Shown here: in pieces, positions 14,898 through 23,042 of the stretch
Position numbering within the stretch: position 1 is the stretch's first letter
Layout: every line of letters begins with the position of its first letter
From: Candidatus Yanofskyibacteriota bacterium
GTDB taxonomy: Bacteria; Patescibacteriota; Minisyncoccia; 2-02-FULL-40-12; GWA2-44-9
Assembly: GCA_016185505.1 (NCBI GenBank)
Contig: JACPNL010000028.1
Location: 1-40,824, forward strand
Reading direction: 5' to 3'
DNA length: 40,824 bases
Made by a program: the position numbers and the translations under genes
The notes under the pieces: generated by a model
Databases searched by the model: none
Told to the model about the DNA's origin: nothing
Seen by the model: only the letters and a program-made list of their open reading frames with translations

Positions 14898-15796
14898 ATG
14901 CCCCAATCGACTGGTGCATTCATAAATTCATTCTCATATTCTCAAGAATATGAGAATGAATTTATTGACGATTTTTTTGAAGATTTATATAATTATAAAA
15001 TAAAGATGGCAGAAACTTTAGAACAAAGCAGACAGGAGGCGTTTATTGAAACATCCCCTAAAAGAAGGCTAGAATCGCCGCCTGAAATAAGAAGTCCCAA
15101 GGAGGAGGTTTTGGCTTCCCGTGAAAAACTTTCATCCAAAAAGATCGGCCGAGGGGTTACGGATTCTTCTTTCGTTGAACTTAAAGACGACGGCAAAGGG
15201 GTCTTTAAAACATCGGGGTATCCAAACGAGCGGGCGGCTTATCTGATTGACCGTTTTTTGGGGATTAACCTGACCCCCCCACAACTATTAGGGACTTAGA
15301 CGGGGAGATTGGCAGTATGCAGGAGTTTATACCTGACGCAGAGATGTTTTATGAAATAGAGGATCGGGTGGCGGGAGGTAGTTTTAGGGAAAAGTACAGA
15401 GAAGAATTTATGAAAATGTGGGTGTTTGACCTTATAATCGGCAATGTAGACAGGCACGGAGGCAACTTTTTGTTTAGCGGCGATGTTTTGTACGCGATTG
15501 ATCACGGCCACAGTTTAAGCTATAACGACAAGGAATTTTTTAAAGCGATAAGTATCCGTACTGGTCAGCGTGGTTTTTTTGGAGAAGAAATACCAGCTGG
15601 TTTAGTTCAGAGCATTCAAAAATTTTTAGAAAATCTTGAATATCAGCAAATTCTGGAGGACTTGCTGGAAGAAATAATCGACAAAGAATTTGCGGTTGCT
15701 TGCCTGAAAAGGATCAGGTTCATAGGAGACATGATAGTTAAAAATGGTAAAATAGACAGACCCACCGGTTCGAGTTTTCATTATGAAATACGTTAA
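14898..15796 (+). pseudogene. PI3/4-kinase-like protein, split by a frameshift at a C7 run
   Basis: Two readings make one protein. Part 1 (14898-15299) has GRGVTDSSFVELKDDGKGVF(K) and NERAAYLIDRFLGINLTPP, the N-lobe; part 2 continues in another frame as TTIRDLDGEIGSMQEFIPDAE, IIGNVDRHGGNFLF (catalytic loop) and LYAIDHGHSL (metal motif). The switch falls at seven C residues (15274-15280); eight would restore one frame. This may be inactivation, phase variation, ribosomal slippage or a sequencing error. A 44-nt palindrome near the 5' end encodes INSFSYSQEYENEF. Bacterial PI3/4-kinase-like proteins often act on protein or small-molecule targets; the target here is unknown. Confidence 0.75.
14922..14965. 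repeat. 44-nt near-perfect palindrome inside the kinase-like gene
   Basis: 21 bp on each side of a CA loop (14922-14942 with 14945-14965). AT-rich, unlike the GC-rich in-frame palindromes elsewhere. It lies 24 bp after the annotated start, so an internal start at 15006 (ATG) is also possible, with the hairpin as a regulatory or transcription-ending structure. Confidence 0.8.
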
Positions 15797-16043
15797 TATT
15801 TACAAACTTCAAAATGACGGGGAGCAGAGAATTATCGCAACTTGTCGCTTGGACGATAGCGGTATGGTAATTTGCGAAGGCGATAAAGCGTTTACGGAAA
15901 ATCTCGTGAAAGACGGTATTCTTGACTATGGCAACCTTGGAACAAGAAACAAACTTTTCCCAAGGGACGGGATCAAGTTTCTGGAGAATTTGAAGCACGC
16001 TTTTAAGTCGGGTTATTTGGTGGCTACGGATGTTCAAGAGTAA
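15783..16043 (+). CDS. Small protein overlapping the kinase-like gene
   Basis: An 86-residue soluble protein, MKYVNIYKLQNDGEQRI..., rich in charged residues with a VICEGDKAFTENLVKDGI stretch. It overlaps the 3' end of the kinase-like gene by 14 bp in another frame, so it is translationally coupled and probably a partner or substrate. Family not recognised. An ACCCAGC...GGCTGGGT hairpin follows the stop codon. Confidence 0.65.
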   Translation: MKYVNIYKLQNDGEQRIIATCRLDDSGMVICEGDKAFTENLVKDGILDYGNLGTRNKLFPRDGIKFLENLKHAFKSGYLVATDVQE

Positions 16044-16088
16044 ACCCAGCTCTTTGACCGCGGGGCATTCCAAGGGGCTGGGTAAAAA

Positions 16089-16118
16089 TTGACACAACAC
16101 TTGTTTTTTTGCTACACT
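16089..16118 (+). promoter_or_regulatory. Promoter of the str operon
   Basis: TTGACA (16089-16094), 18-nt spacer, TACACT (16113-16118). It lies about 105 bp upstream of rpsL and is the only good promoter seen before the str genes. Confidence 0.7.
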
Positions 16119-16121
16119 ACA

Positions 16122-16150
16122 CAAGACCTGCGAGGTCTTGTTTTGTTGCC
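16122..16150 (+). promoter_or_regulatory. Leader hairpin with T-tail, possible attenuator
   Basis: CAAGACC-tgcga-GGTCTTG (16122-16140) followed by TTTTGTTG, at the predicted 5' end of the str transcript. It has terminator form but lies between promoter and rpsL, so it may attenuate transcription or protect the 5' end. Confidence 0.45.
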
Positions 16151-16223
16151 CAATGACTAACGTCTAACGACTAATGTCTAATGTTTATAACCTTAGACCT
16201 TAGACTTTCGACTTTCGACTAAC

Positions 16224-16634
16224 ATTCCCACGTTTCGTCAATTATTAAAAAATCCAAGAAAAACCGCCAGGGCGAAAACAAAGTCGCCGGCTTTGGCTCG
16301 AGGATTTAATGTGTTAAAGAACAAGCCGTCTTATTATTCGGCTCCTTTCAAAAGAGGCGTTGCAATAAGGGTTGGAACGATGACTCCGAAAAAACCAAAT
16401 TCGGCTTTGAGAAAATTTGCTCGCGTCCGGCTTACTAACGGCATGGAAGTAACTGCTTATATACCCGGCATTGGACACAATCTCCAAGAACACTCCGTAG
16501 TTGTTCTACGGGGAGGAAGGGTCAAGGATTTGCCGGGAGTCAGATATCATATAGTGCGGGGAGTGCTTGATTCCGGGGGAGTGGAAGGAAGGCGGCAACA
16601 AAGGTCAAAATATGGCGCCAAACGTCCTAAATAA
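16224..16634 (+). CDS. rpsL: Ribosomal protein uS12, apparent ATT start
   Basis: Small-subunit decoding-centre protein. The conserved N-terminus reads (I/M)[23 protein letters not shown] and continues in one frame into [30 protein letters not shown] and [14 protein letters not shown], 136 residues in all, normal for S12. S12 proteins begin Met-Pro-Thr, and here the matching codon is ATT at 16224. No ATG, GTG or TTG lies in frame between it and the TAG at 16194. A start at TTG 16293 would delete the conserved N-terminal 23 residues. Either ATT is used as in infC, or the G was lost or misread. Confidence 0.88.
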   Translation: MPTFRQLLKNPRKTARAKTKSPALARGFNVLKNKPSYYSAPFKRGVAIRVGTMTPKKPNSALRKFARVRLTNGMEVTAYIPGIGHNLQEHSVVVLRGGRVKDLPGVRYHIVRGVLDSGGVEGRRQQRSKYGAKRPK

Positions 16635-16767
16635 AAAATCAAACATAAAAAATCAAAAATACATATTAAAAATCAAAGATGACAACGAAGGTAAGGCAAG
16701 AATTCAAGAAACTTTTTAATCTTTGATTTGTGTTTTTGATATTTGATATTTAATTTTTGATATAACC
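16635..16767. repeat. Family-A spacer (rpsL-rpsG)
   Basis: AT-rich self-complementary spacer: 5' side with ATCAAACATAAAAAATCAAAAA and TTAAAAATCAAAGATGACA, 3' side ending TTTGATATTTAATTTTTGAT near the rpsG ATG. No Shine-Dalgarno motif. Confidence 0.85.
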
Positions 16768-17235
16768 ATGCGTAGGCCTGTAAAAAAACGAGCAGTTATT
16801 GATCCGGATGTTAAATATTCGGATGTTTTGGTTGCTAAATTTATAAATAAAATAATGAGAGACGGAAAACAGTCAATCGCGAGAAAAATAGTATATACAG
16901 CTCTTGAACTTTCGGAAAAACAAACCAAAAAACCGGCGCTGGAAGTATTTAAGAAAGCGATGGATAATGTTTCTCCGGCGGTTGAGTTGCGGTCAAAGAG
17001 AGTCGGTGGGGCCAACTATCAGGTTCCGGTAGAAGTCAGGCCGGAAAGGCGAATCGCGCTTGCCATTAGATGGATAGTGGATTCAGCGAGGTCTCAAAAA
17101 GGTAAACCGATGGCTGAAAAATTAGCCGGGGAATTTGTGAATGCATTTAACAATACCGGAGGCGCGATTAAGAAGAGGCAGGATGTGCAGAGAATGGCAG
17201 AGGCCAATAAGGCCTTCGCCCATTTTTCGTGGTAA
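16768..17235 (+). CDS. rpsG: Ribosomal protein uS7
   Basis: Small-subunit head protein that nucleates 3'-domain assembly. The 155-residue sequence has normal length and the family segments RRPVKKR, KFINKIMRDGKQSIARKIVY, LELRSKRVGG-like VELRSKRVGGANYQVPVEV and a C-terminal RMAEANKAFAHFSW. Starts at the edge of a family-A spacer. Confidence 0.97.
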   Translation: MRRPVKKRAVIDPDVKYSDVLVAKFINKIMRDGKQSIARKIVYTALELSEKQTKKPALEVFKKAMDNVSPAVELRSKRVGGANYQVPVEVRPERRIALAIRWIVDSARSQKGKPMAEKLAGEFVNAFNNTGGAIKKRQDVQRMAEANKAFAHFSW

Positions 17236-17435
17236 CGAAAAATGGGCAATTGACCTAATTTCTAATTGCTCTAATTATTCTAAATAAATCACAATGTCTA
17301 ATACTCAAATGACCAAAGAATACTTTTAGGCATTAGGTTATTAGGATTTCTTTAGGTCAACTCCGACGTTATCAGTCGGAGGGCCGACTGATAACGTCGG
17401 CCTTAGGTCAATTAGAATAATTAGGTTAATTTTTC
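17236..17435. repeat. Family-B spacer containing a perfect 17-bp hairpin
   Basis: Edges read ACCTAATTTCTAATTGCTC and the complementary GGTCAATTAGAATAATTAGG, the family-B pattern. Inserted within it, 17363-17379 pairs perfectly with 17384-17400 around AGGG (17 bp, 4-nt loop). The hairpin interrupts a TTTAGGTCAA unit that recurs on its far side as TTAGGTCAAT. Confidence 0.8.
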
Positions 17436-17492
17436 ATGTCCGACTATCCTATCCAAAAAATTAGAAACTTCGGAGTAATAGCCCACATTGAC
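17436..17492 (+). pseudogene. Orphan duplicate of the fusA 5' end
   Basis: ATG at 17436 opens 19 codons, MSDYPIQKIRNFGVIAHID, matching the start of the intact EF-G (MADYPINKIRNFGVIAHID) at 17 of 19 residues, but with different synonymous codons at most positions. It stops exactly where the foldback at 17493 begins, just before the GKTT of the P-loop. Bases after the foldback (GGGAAAGACAAAT) could be a degraded continuation of that P-loop. Reading on through the foldback gives a meaningless 59-residue ORF. It looks like a remnant of an older or foreign fusA. Confidence 0.8.
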
Positions 17493-17580
17493 GTCCCGAT
17501 TTTCTTCGCGCAAAGCGCGACTAGAAAATCGAGGATCCTCGATTTTGTAACCAAATCAGAGATTTGGACAAAATCGGGAC
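17493..17580. repeat. Cloverleaf-like foldback with GTCCCGATT termini
   Basis: An 11-bp perfect outer stem (17493-17503 with 17570-17580) encloses three arms: TCGCGC-aaa-GCGCGA (17506-17520), a 22-bp perfect palindrome centred on GGATCC (17525-17546) and CCAAATC-aga-GATTTGG (17551-17567). It abuts the fusA remnant and lies 16 bp before the intact fusA start. Confidence 0.88.
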
Positions 17581-17596
17581 GGGAAAGACAAATATT

Positions 17597-19693
17597 ATGG
17601 CAGATTATCCGATAAACAAAATCAGGAATTTTGGAGTGATTGCCCATATCGACGCAGGCAAAACGACAACCTCGGAGAGGATTCTTTTTTATACCGGAAT
17701 TTCTCATAAAATAGGCGAAGTTCATGAAGGCGAGGCGATAATGGACTGGATGGAGCAGGAGAGGGAGAGGGGTATTACCATTACCGCAGCGGCAACGACT
17801 GCTTACTGGGCTCCAGGCGATTCCAAAGAAGATAAATACAAACTCAACATAATAGACACTCCCGGACATATTGATTTTACCATTGAGGTCAAACGTTCTC
17901 TACGTGTTTTGGACGGAGCAGTTGTTGTCTTTGACGGCGTTGCCGGCGTGGAACCGCAATCGGAGACAAATTGGCGATATGCCGATGACTATAAAGTGCC
18001 CAGAATTTGTTTCATAAGTAAGCTTGACCGTTTGGGCGCCTCTTTTGAGCGTTCTTTTCAGTCAATTCTCGGACGGCTTTCGCCCTTTGCCGTTAAATTG
18101 CAAATACCGGACGGCCATGAGGACCAATTTAAGGGTATTGTTGATCTTTTAACCATGGAATATGTAACTTTTGAAGGCGCCAAAGGAGAGAAAGTTGTAA
18201 AAGGACCGCTCCCGGAGCATATGAAAGCTGAAGCCGAAAAAGAAAGGGCAATTACTATTGAAAAAATAGTGGAACAAGACGACCGGGCAATGGCGGAATA
18301 TCTTGAAGGAAAAGAGATTGGCGTGGATAAACTTCGAGATATCTTAAGGAAAGCAACCATAGAAAATAAAATTTTCCCTGTTTTCTGCGGTTCCGCTTTG
18401 AAAAATAAAGGCGTTCAGCTTGTTTTAGATGCTGTAGTGTATTATCTGCCGTCGCCTTTGGATATTCCGCCTGCCATGGGGATTTTTACCAAAACAGGAG
18501 AAGAAAAACCGGTTCCGGCAGATGAAAACGCTCCTTTTGCCGCTTTAGCGTTCAAGACCGCGACTGATCCTTTTGTCGGCTCTTTAACTTTCTTCAGAGT
18601 TTATTCAGGCAAGATTGCTTCAGGTTCTTATGTTTTGAATACAAGAAGCGGCCAGCAAGAACGGATAAGCCGTATTGTCCGACTTCACGCCAACCAAAGA
18701 GAAGAGGTCAAGGAAATATACGCGGGCAATATTGCCGCGACTGTCGGTTTGAAAGACACTAAAACAGGGGATACGCTGTGTGATCCTGCTAATCCGGTGA
18801 TTTTAGAAGGCATTGAAGTTCCGGAGCCGGTCATTTCCTTGAGAGTTGAACCGAAGACCAAAGCCGATCAGGAGAAAATGGGCATTGCTTTGAGGAAACT
18901 CTCTGACGAAGATCCGACTTTCAGAATTAAAACTGACACAGAAACTGCAGAGATGATCATATCCGGAATGGGAGAACTCCACTTGGAAATTATCGTTGAC
19001 AGAATGAGAAGAGAATTCGGGGTTGGCGTGAATGTCGGCCGCCCTCAAGTTGCCTATAAAGAAACCATCACCAACACAGCAGAAGCCGAAGGTAAATATA
19101 TCCGCCAGTCAGGGGGCCGTGGCCAGTACGGCCATGTCTGGATTAGGGTTGAACCGCTTGAGCGCAGCGCCGGTTTTGAATTTGTTAATGCTATCAGAGG
19201 GGGCGTGATCCCTGAAGAGTTTATTAACCCTTCCGAAAAAGGCGTACGCGAGGCCTTGGACAAAGGAGTTGTTGCCGGTTTTCCTATAGTTGATATAAAA
19301 GCCACGCTTTACGATGGTTCTTATCACGAAGTTGATTCTTCAGAGATCGCTTTTAAAATAGCCGCGTCAACCGCAATGCAAGAAGCCACCAGACGAGCAA
19401 AACCGATACTGCTTGAACCGATAATGAAGGTGGAGATAATAATGCCTGATAATTTTCTGGGAGAAGTCACCGGTGACTTGGCATCAAGGCGCGGTCAGAT
19501 ATTAAGCATAAATGACAGGAGCCCCTTGAATTTGAAGGTTGTTGACTCGCGTGTGCCGCTGTCGGAAATGTTTGGATATGCCACATCTGTGCGGTCCTTG
19601 ACCGAAGGCCGGGGGACGTTTAATATGGAGTTCAGCAGATATGAAGTTGTGCCGCAGAATATTGCGGAATTGATAAAAGAGGGTAAGAAATAA
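17597..19693 (+). CDS. fusA: Elongation factor G
   Basis: Ribosomal translocase GTPase, 698 residues, full length. G-domain motifs: AHIDAGKTT (P-loop), RGITITAAA, DTPGHIDF, and G4 read as ISKLDR, where the usual Asn of NKxD is Ser. Domain II-V landmarks: FVGSLTFFRVYSGK, GMGELHLEII, GGRGQYGHVWI, MFGYATSVRSLTEGRG. The ATG at 17597 matches the family start; longer in-frame reading from 17564 runs through foldback sequence. Spacing between its start and the upstream remnant suggests this copy replaced or duplicated an earlier 5' end. Confidence 0.97.
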   Translation: MADYPINKIRNFGVIAHIDAGKTTTSERILFYTGISHKIGEVHEGEAIMDWMEQERERGITITAAATTAYWAPGDSKEDKYKLNIIDTPGHIDFTIEVKRSLRVLDGAVVVFDGVAGVEPQSETNWRYADDYKVPRICFISKLDRLGASFERSFQSILGRLSPFAVKLQIPDGHEDQFKGIVDLLTMEYVTFEGAKGEKVVKGPLPEHMKAEAEKERAITIEKIVEQDDRAMAEYLEGKEIGVDKLRDILRKATIENKIFPVFCGSALKNKGVQLVLDAVVYYLPSPLDIPPAMGIFTKTGEEKPVPADENAPFAALAFKTATDPFVGSLTFFRVYSGKIASGSYVLNTRSGQQERISRIVRLHANQREEVKEIYAGNIAATVGLKDTKTGDTLCDPANPVILEGIEVPEPVISLRVEPKTKADQEKMGIALRKLSDEDPTFRIKTDTETAEMIISGMGELHLEIIVDRMRREFGVGVNVGRPQVAYKETITNTAEAEGKYIRQSGGRGQYGHVWIRVEPLERSAGFEFVNAIRGGVIPEEFINPSEKGVREALDKGVVAGFPIVDIKATLYDGSYHEVDSSEIAFKIAASTAMQEATRRAKPILLEPIMKVEIIMPDNFLGEVTGDLASRRGQILSINDRSPLNLKVVDSRVPLSEMFGYATSVRSLTEGRGTFNMEFSRYEVVPQNIAELIKEGKK

Positions 19694-19812
19694 GGTTTGT
19701 TCGAAATGATGGAAATGTTGGAGATGATGAAAATGATCAATTCCAACAACTCGAACAAGCGAAGCCAAGTCTGACTTGGCGAAGCGATCCATCAATTCCA
19801 ACAACTATTAAT
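19694..19812. repeat. Family-D spacer (fusA-19813 gene)
   Basis: Bases 19731-19803 are 73 nt identical, except one base, to 21511-21583 after tuf. The unit contains GCCAAGTCTGACTTGGC and partly complementary GGAATG/CATTCC-like flanks (TTGGAGATGATGA and TCAATTCCAA). Confidence 0.9.
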
Positions 19813-20148
19813 GTGGATACCAACGAACTAAAAAAACTACTGAAAGGTTCAACCGCCGTTTTGATATTGGAAGATGGCGAACCGTCGTTCGTAATACTCG
19901 GCTATGACGCGTACAAAAGCCTTTTATCCGACCAAGAAAAGGAAATTAAAATTAATCATCCCGCTGAAGCTCAACCGAGACCGGCCGAGAACGAGAGACA
20001 AATTTCTAACGGTGTAGAGAATAAATTCCAACATCGCATAGGCGAGAAAGAGGCGGAGATGTTGGAGAAGATAAACAAACAGATACTTGCCCTTAAAGGT
20101 GATATAGAGAAGGAAGAAAAGGGCGCAGAGATATCCGCAGTTGACTAA
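19813..20148 (+). CDS. Hypothetical protein between fusA and tuf, weakly Phd-like
   Basis: A 111-residue protein starting at GTG 19813. The N-terminal part LKKLLKGSTAVLILEDGEPSFV(I)LGYDAYKSLL resembles the strand-helix core of Phd/YefM antitoxins (a 'value-from-neighbour, GxPxxVLxxYxxY' pattern). The rest is a charged linker and a Lys/Glu-rich coiled-coil helix (about 75-103). No toxin gene is beside it. It may be a co-opted or orphan antitoxin fold; confidence in a function is low, in a real gene good. Confidence 0.6.
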   Translation: MDTNELKKLLKGSTAVLILEDGEPSFVILGYDAYKSLLSDQEKEIKINHPAEAQPRPAENERQISNGVENKFQHRIGEKEAEMLEKINKQILALKGDIEKEEKGAEISAVD

Positions 20149-20272
20149 AATAGCGGTTTGGATTAGAATAGATATTACTATAAAAATTAAATAAGCGACC
20201 AAGAAACAAGCGACAAGCGACCAAGAAAACTACTTGATCCCCGTTCCTTGTTGCTTGTCTCTAGATCAAAAA

Positions 20273-21475
20273 ATGGCGGGAAAATTTGAAAGAACAAAGC
20301 CGCACATGAATGTCGGCACAATCGGTCACGTTGACCACGGTAAAACCACTCTAACAGCGGCTATTTTACATACAGCCAACCTGTTTTCTGACGAGGGTTA
20401 CAGCGCTAGGGTTGAAGCAGTCGATCAGATTGACAATGCTCCAGAGGAGAAAGCGAGAGGAATCACTATCGCTCTGCACCACTCCGAATACGAGACGCCA
20501 AAAAGGCATTATGCTCACGTTGACGCTCCCGGTCACCAGGATTATATCAAAAATATGATTACCGGCGCCGCGCAGAGGGACGGAGCCGTATTGGTTGTTG
20601 CCGCTACCGACGGTCCAATGCCCCAGACAAGAGAGCACATTCTTTTGGCGAGGCAAGTGGGTTTGCCATCGTTGATAGTATTTTTGAACAAGGTTGACCA
20701 GGTTGATGATCCTGAAATGCTGGACTTGGTTGAGGCGGAAATAAGAGAACTCTTGAGCAAGTATCAATACGACGGAGAAAAAACACCCGTTATACGCGGT
20801 TCAGGACTAAAGACCTTAGAAGCGAAGACAAAGGATGACGCGGCCGCTAAACCGGTCAAAGAACTGCTTGATGCTCTCGATACTTATTTTGCCGACCCGG
20901 TTCGCGAGACCGACAAGCCATTTCTTATGCCTATCGAGGATATCTTCTCTATTGAAGGACGAGGGACTGTTGTCACAGGAAGGATTGAAAGAGGAAAAGT
21001 TAAATTAAATGAAGAAGTTGAGATAGTTGGCATCAAACCGACGTCTAAGACAGTTGTTACCGGCATAGAAATGTTCAATAAACAGCTTGATGAAGGTATG
21101 GCTGGGGATAATGCCGGTCTCTTGCTTAGAGGTACTAAAAAAGAGGATATCGAGCGAGGGCAGGTTCTTGCCAAACCCGGCTCCATAACTCCTCATACCG
21201 AATTTGAAGCCGAGATATATGTTTTGACTAAAGAAGAGGGCGGCAGACACACCCCGTTCTTCAAGGGCTATAAACCGCAGTTCTATTTCCGAACAACGGA
21301 CGTAACCGGAGAGGTAATGCTACCGGAGGGCACGGAGATGGTAATGCCCGGCGACACCATTAATTTGAAAGTTAAGCTTATTGCTCCTATTGCTATGGAA
21401 GAAAAGCAGAGGTTTGCTATCCGAGAGGGAGGTAAAACCGTCGGCGCAGGGGTAGTAACGAAGGTGACGGCTTAA
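20273..21475 (+). CDS. tuf: Elongation factor Tu
   Basis: Delivers aminoacyl-tRNA to the ribosome. 400 residues, full length: [64 protein letters not shown], then [20 protein letters not shown] and C-terminal [13 protein letters not shown]. The ATG at 20273 matches the family start; an upstream in-frame TTG at 20234 adds an unrelated 13 residues. The preceding gap (20185-20265) holds a partly self-complementary CAAGCGACAAG/CTTGTTGCTTG repeat. Confidence 0.98.
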   Translation: MAGKFERTKPHMNVGTIGHVDHGKTTLTAAILHTANLFSDEGYSARVEAVDQIDNAPEEKARGITIALHHSEYETPKRHYAHVDAPGHQDYIKNMITGAAQRDGAVLVVAATDGPMPQTREHILLARQVGLPSLIVFLNKVDQVDDPEMLDLVEAEIRELLSKYQYDGEKTPVIRGSGLKTLEAKTKDDAAAKPVKELLDALDTYFADPVRETDKPFLMPIEDIFSIEGRGTVVTGRIERGKVKLNEEVEIVGIKPTSKTVVTGIEMFNKQLDEGMAGDNAGLLLRGTKKEDIERGQVLAKPGSITPHTEFEAEIYVLTKEEGGRHTPFFKGYKPQFYFRTTDVTGEVMLPEGTEMVMPGDTINLKVKLIAPIAMEEKQRFAIREGGKTVGAGVVTKVTA

Positions 21476-21611
21476 ACAGTTTGAAATGTTGGAAGTGTTC
21501 GAAATGTTCGAAATGATCAACTCCAACAACTCGAACAAGCGAAGCCAAGTCTGACTTGGCGAAGCGATCCATCAATTCCAACAGTTTTACAAATAGTTCT
21601 TTACTAAGAAA
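21476..21611. repeat. Family-D spacer (tuf-rpsJ)
   Basis: Second copy of the fusA-downstream unit (21511-21583, 72 of 73 nt identical), with GAAATGTTCGAAATG lead-in. Such identity between neighbouring intergenic regions points to recent copying or gene conversion. Confidence 0.9.
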
Positions 21612-21938
21612 ATGGCCAAGAAAACAGAACAAAATAATCAAAAAATAAGAATAAAGTTGCGGGCTTACGATAACAAGATAATTGACAAGTCAGCCCAGCA
21701 GATAGTCGATACTATTGAAAGATATGGAGGAAAGCCCGTTGGGCCGGTGCCTTTGCCTACGGAGATACATAAGTATACGGTCAATAGGTCTGCCTTTATA
21801 GATAAGACCTCCCGCGAGCAATTCGAAATGCGAACCCACAAAAGGATAATCGACATAACATCGCCAACGCCTAAAATAATAGACGCTTTGATGAATCTGA
21901 ATTTACCATCCGGAGTGGATATTGAGGTGAAGATGTGA
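21612..21938 (+). CDS. rpsJ: Ribosomal protein uS10
   Basis: Small-subunit head protein and partner of NusB in antitermination. 108 residues: [64 protein letters not shown], all typical. First gene of the S10 cluster; followed 15 bp later by a toxin-antitoxin pair instead of rplC. Confidence 0.97.
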   Translation: MAKKTEQNNQKIRIKLRAYDNKIIDKSAQQIVDTIERYGGKPVGPVPLPTEIHKYTVNRSAFIDKTSREQFEMRTHKRIIDITSPTPKIIDALMNLNLPSGVDIEVKM

Positions 21939-21953
21939 TAATATAAGATTATT

Positions 21954-22163
21954 ATGGATACGATAACTATTCCCAAAAGAATAACTAAAAATGACGATTT
22001 GGTGGTTGTGCCTCGCAGAGAATACGAGAGGGTGTTGCGTTTTTGGGAGTCGGCCGAAAGAATTACAGCACGACAAAAAAAGGCGATACACAAGGGTTTT
22101 CACGAAATAACGCAAGGTAAATTTTTTACCTCAAAGCAAGTAAAGCATGAGTTGGGAATATAA
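21954..22163 (+). CDS. Probable antitoxin of a RelE/ParE-type pair
   Basis: A 69-residue protein, MDTITIPKRITKNDDLVVVPRREYERVLRF..., with an N-terminal AbrB/Phd-like beta segment and a helical, toxin-binding C-terminal half. Overlaps the toxin ORF by 17 bp. Placement inside the S10 operon means it may be co-transcribed with ribosomal genes. Confidence 0.75.
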   Translation: MDTITIPKRITKNDDLVVVPRREYERVLRFWESAERITARQKKAIHKGFHEITQGKFFTSKQVKHELGI

Positions 22164-22398
22164 GTTGTCGCATAAAGCGCTAAAGAATCTGAAGAGATTT
22201 CCAAGAAAAGATCAGGTACGAATTTATGAAGTACTTGGGGCGATGAAAGAAAATCCTTTTTCTGGCGATTTGAAACCAATTCAAGACGAGGAAAATCTTT
22301 GGCGGCGGAGAGTCGGAGCGTATAGAATATATTTCCAGCCGTTGTATAAAAAACAAATGTTGGATATTCCAGAAATTGAGCGCAGACAAAGTCATTAA
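22147..22398 (+). CDS. RelE/ParE-family toxin
   Basis: An 83-residue toxin-like protein: YKLSHKALKNLKRFPRKDQVRIYEVL, then LWRRRVGAYRIYFQ and a terminal LDIPEIERRQSH, the usual order of RelE/ParE toxins. The reading resumes after the stop (TAA then NRTG-like codons), so the C-terminus may have been slightly truncated, but the core strands are intact. Start ATG 22147 lies inside the antitoxin gene. Confidence 0.8.
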   Translation: MSWEYKLSHKALKNLKRFPRKDQVRIYEVLGAMKENPFSGDLKPIQDEENLWRRRVGAYRIYFQPLYKKQMLDIPEIERRQSH

Positions 22399-22438
22399 AA
22401 TCGAACAGGCGTTAAATATAAAAAGTTAACTTAAAACC

Positions 22439-22630
22439 ATGGAACAAGAACCAAAAATTGAAAGCAAGTTAAGTTTGAAACTACAAGAAGTTCATAATTA
22501 CATTGAGCAATTGATTCGAGAAAATAATGCCCAAATTTCAGTAGGAAGAGTAACAGAGGAGCAAACACAAAATAAAGAACTAAAGTATTTAAAAACCTTA
22601 GTAGAACAGAGTCAGGAGTTAACAAAATAA
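22439..22630 (+). CDS. Short coiled-coil hypothetical protein
   Basis: A 63-residue, highly charged, helical protein (MEQEPKIESKLSLKLQEVHNYI...) with leucines at heptad-like spacing. Forty bases after the toxin. No family recognised; may belong to the toxin-antitoxin insertion. Confidence 0.5.
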   Translation: MEQEPKIESKLSLKLQEVHNYIEQLIRENNAQISVGRVTEEQTQNKELKYLKTLVEQSQELTK

Positions 22631-22948
22631 ATTACCCCCTTACTTCTCGCCTTAGTTCGGTCGAGCTTACTAGGACGAGAGATTAAGGTAGTAATTCTGT
22701 AGTAGAGATTCCGAATGCCTTTGGCATAAAGAAATCGAAATTACACTACGGGACAAGTGCCGAGATGGAATTAATCCAGCAACGAGTAGCTACTAAGCTG
22801 CTTGTCTGGTTTCTAAAAATTCATTATCGGTATGATGCCTTAATTATTTAGCAAGTGGTTTTAATTCATATTAAACCCAATCAGTAACAAGCAGAAAGTT
22901 TTAGCGTGAGTTAAATCCAGCTAGAACTGGGTTTTTTGTTGGAATTTA
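22631..22948 (+). other. Structured non-coding stretch before rplC, possible RNA leader
   Basis: No supported ORF. Local stems include TCTCGCCTTAGT pairing with ACTAGGACGAGA near 22646-22684, an outer GACAAG/CTTGTC pair around CAGC...GCTG (about 22753-22808) with the palindrome AGTAGCTACT at its tip, and a terminator-like CCAG-ctagaa-CTGG-GTTTTTT (22917-22936). It could be a small RNA with its own terminator, or a ribosomal leader; no known family recognised. Confidence 0.4.
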
Positions 22949-23036
22949 CTACAAATTACAAATTTACCAAATATACAAATCTACAAATAAATAAAATTCG
23001 TAGATTCGTACATTCGAGAAGATTCGTAATTAGTAG
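22949..23036. repeat. Family-C spacer before rplC
   Basis: 88-nt unit with CTACAAATTACAAATTTACC on the 5' side and complementary ATTCGTAATTAGTAG on the 3' side. Almost identical to 25856-25943 and related to 27712-27803 and 34291-34353. Confidence 0.9.
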
Positions 23037-23042
23037 GAGGAT

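Noticed and set aside
16293-16634. rpsL starting at TTG 16293
   Set aside because: It would remove the conserved S12 N-terminus, which is present in the same frame back to 16224.
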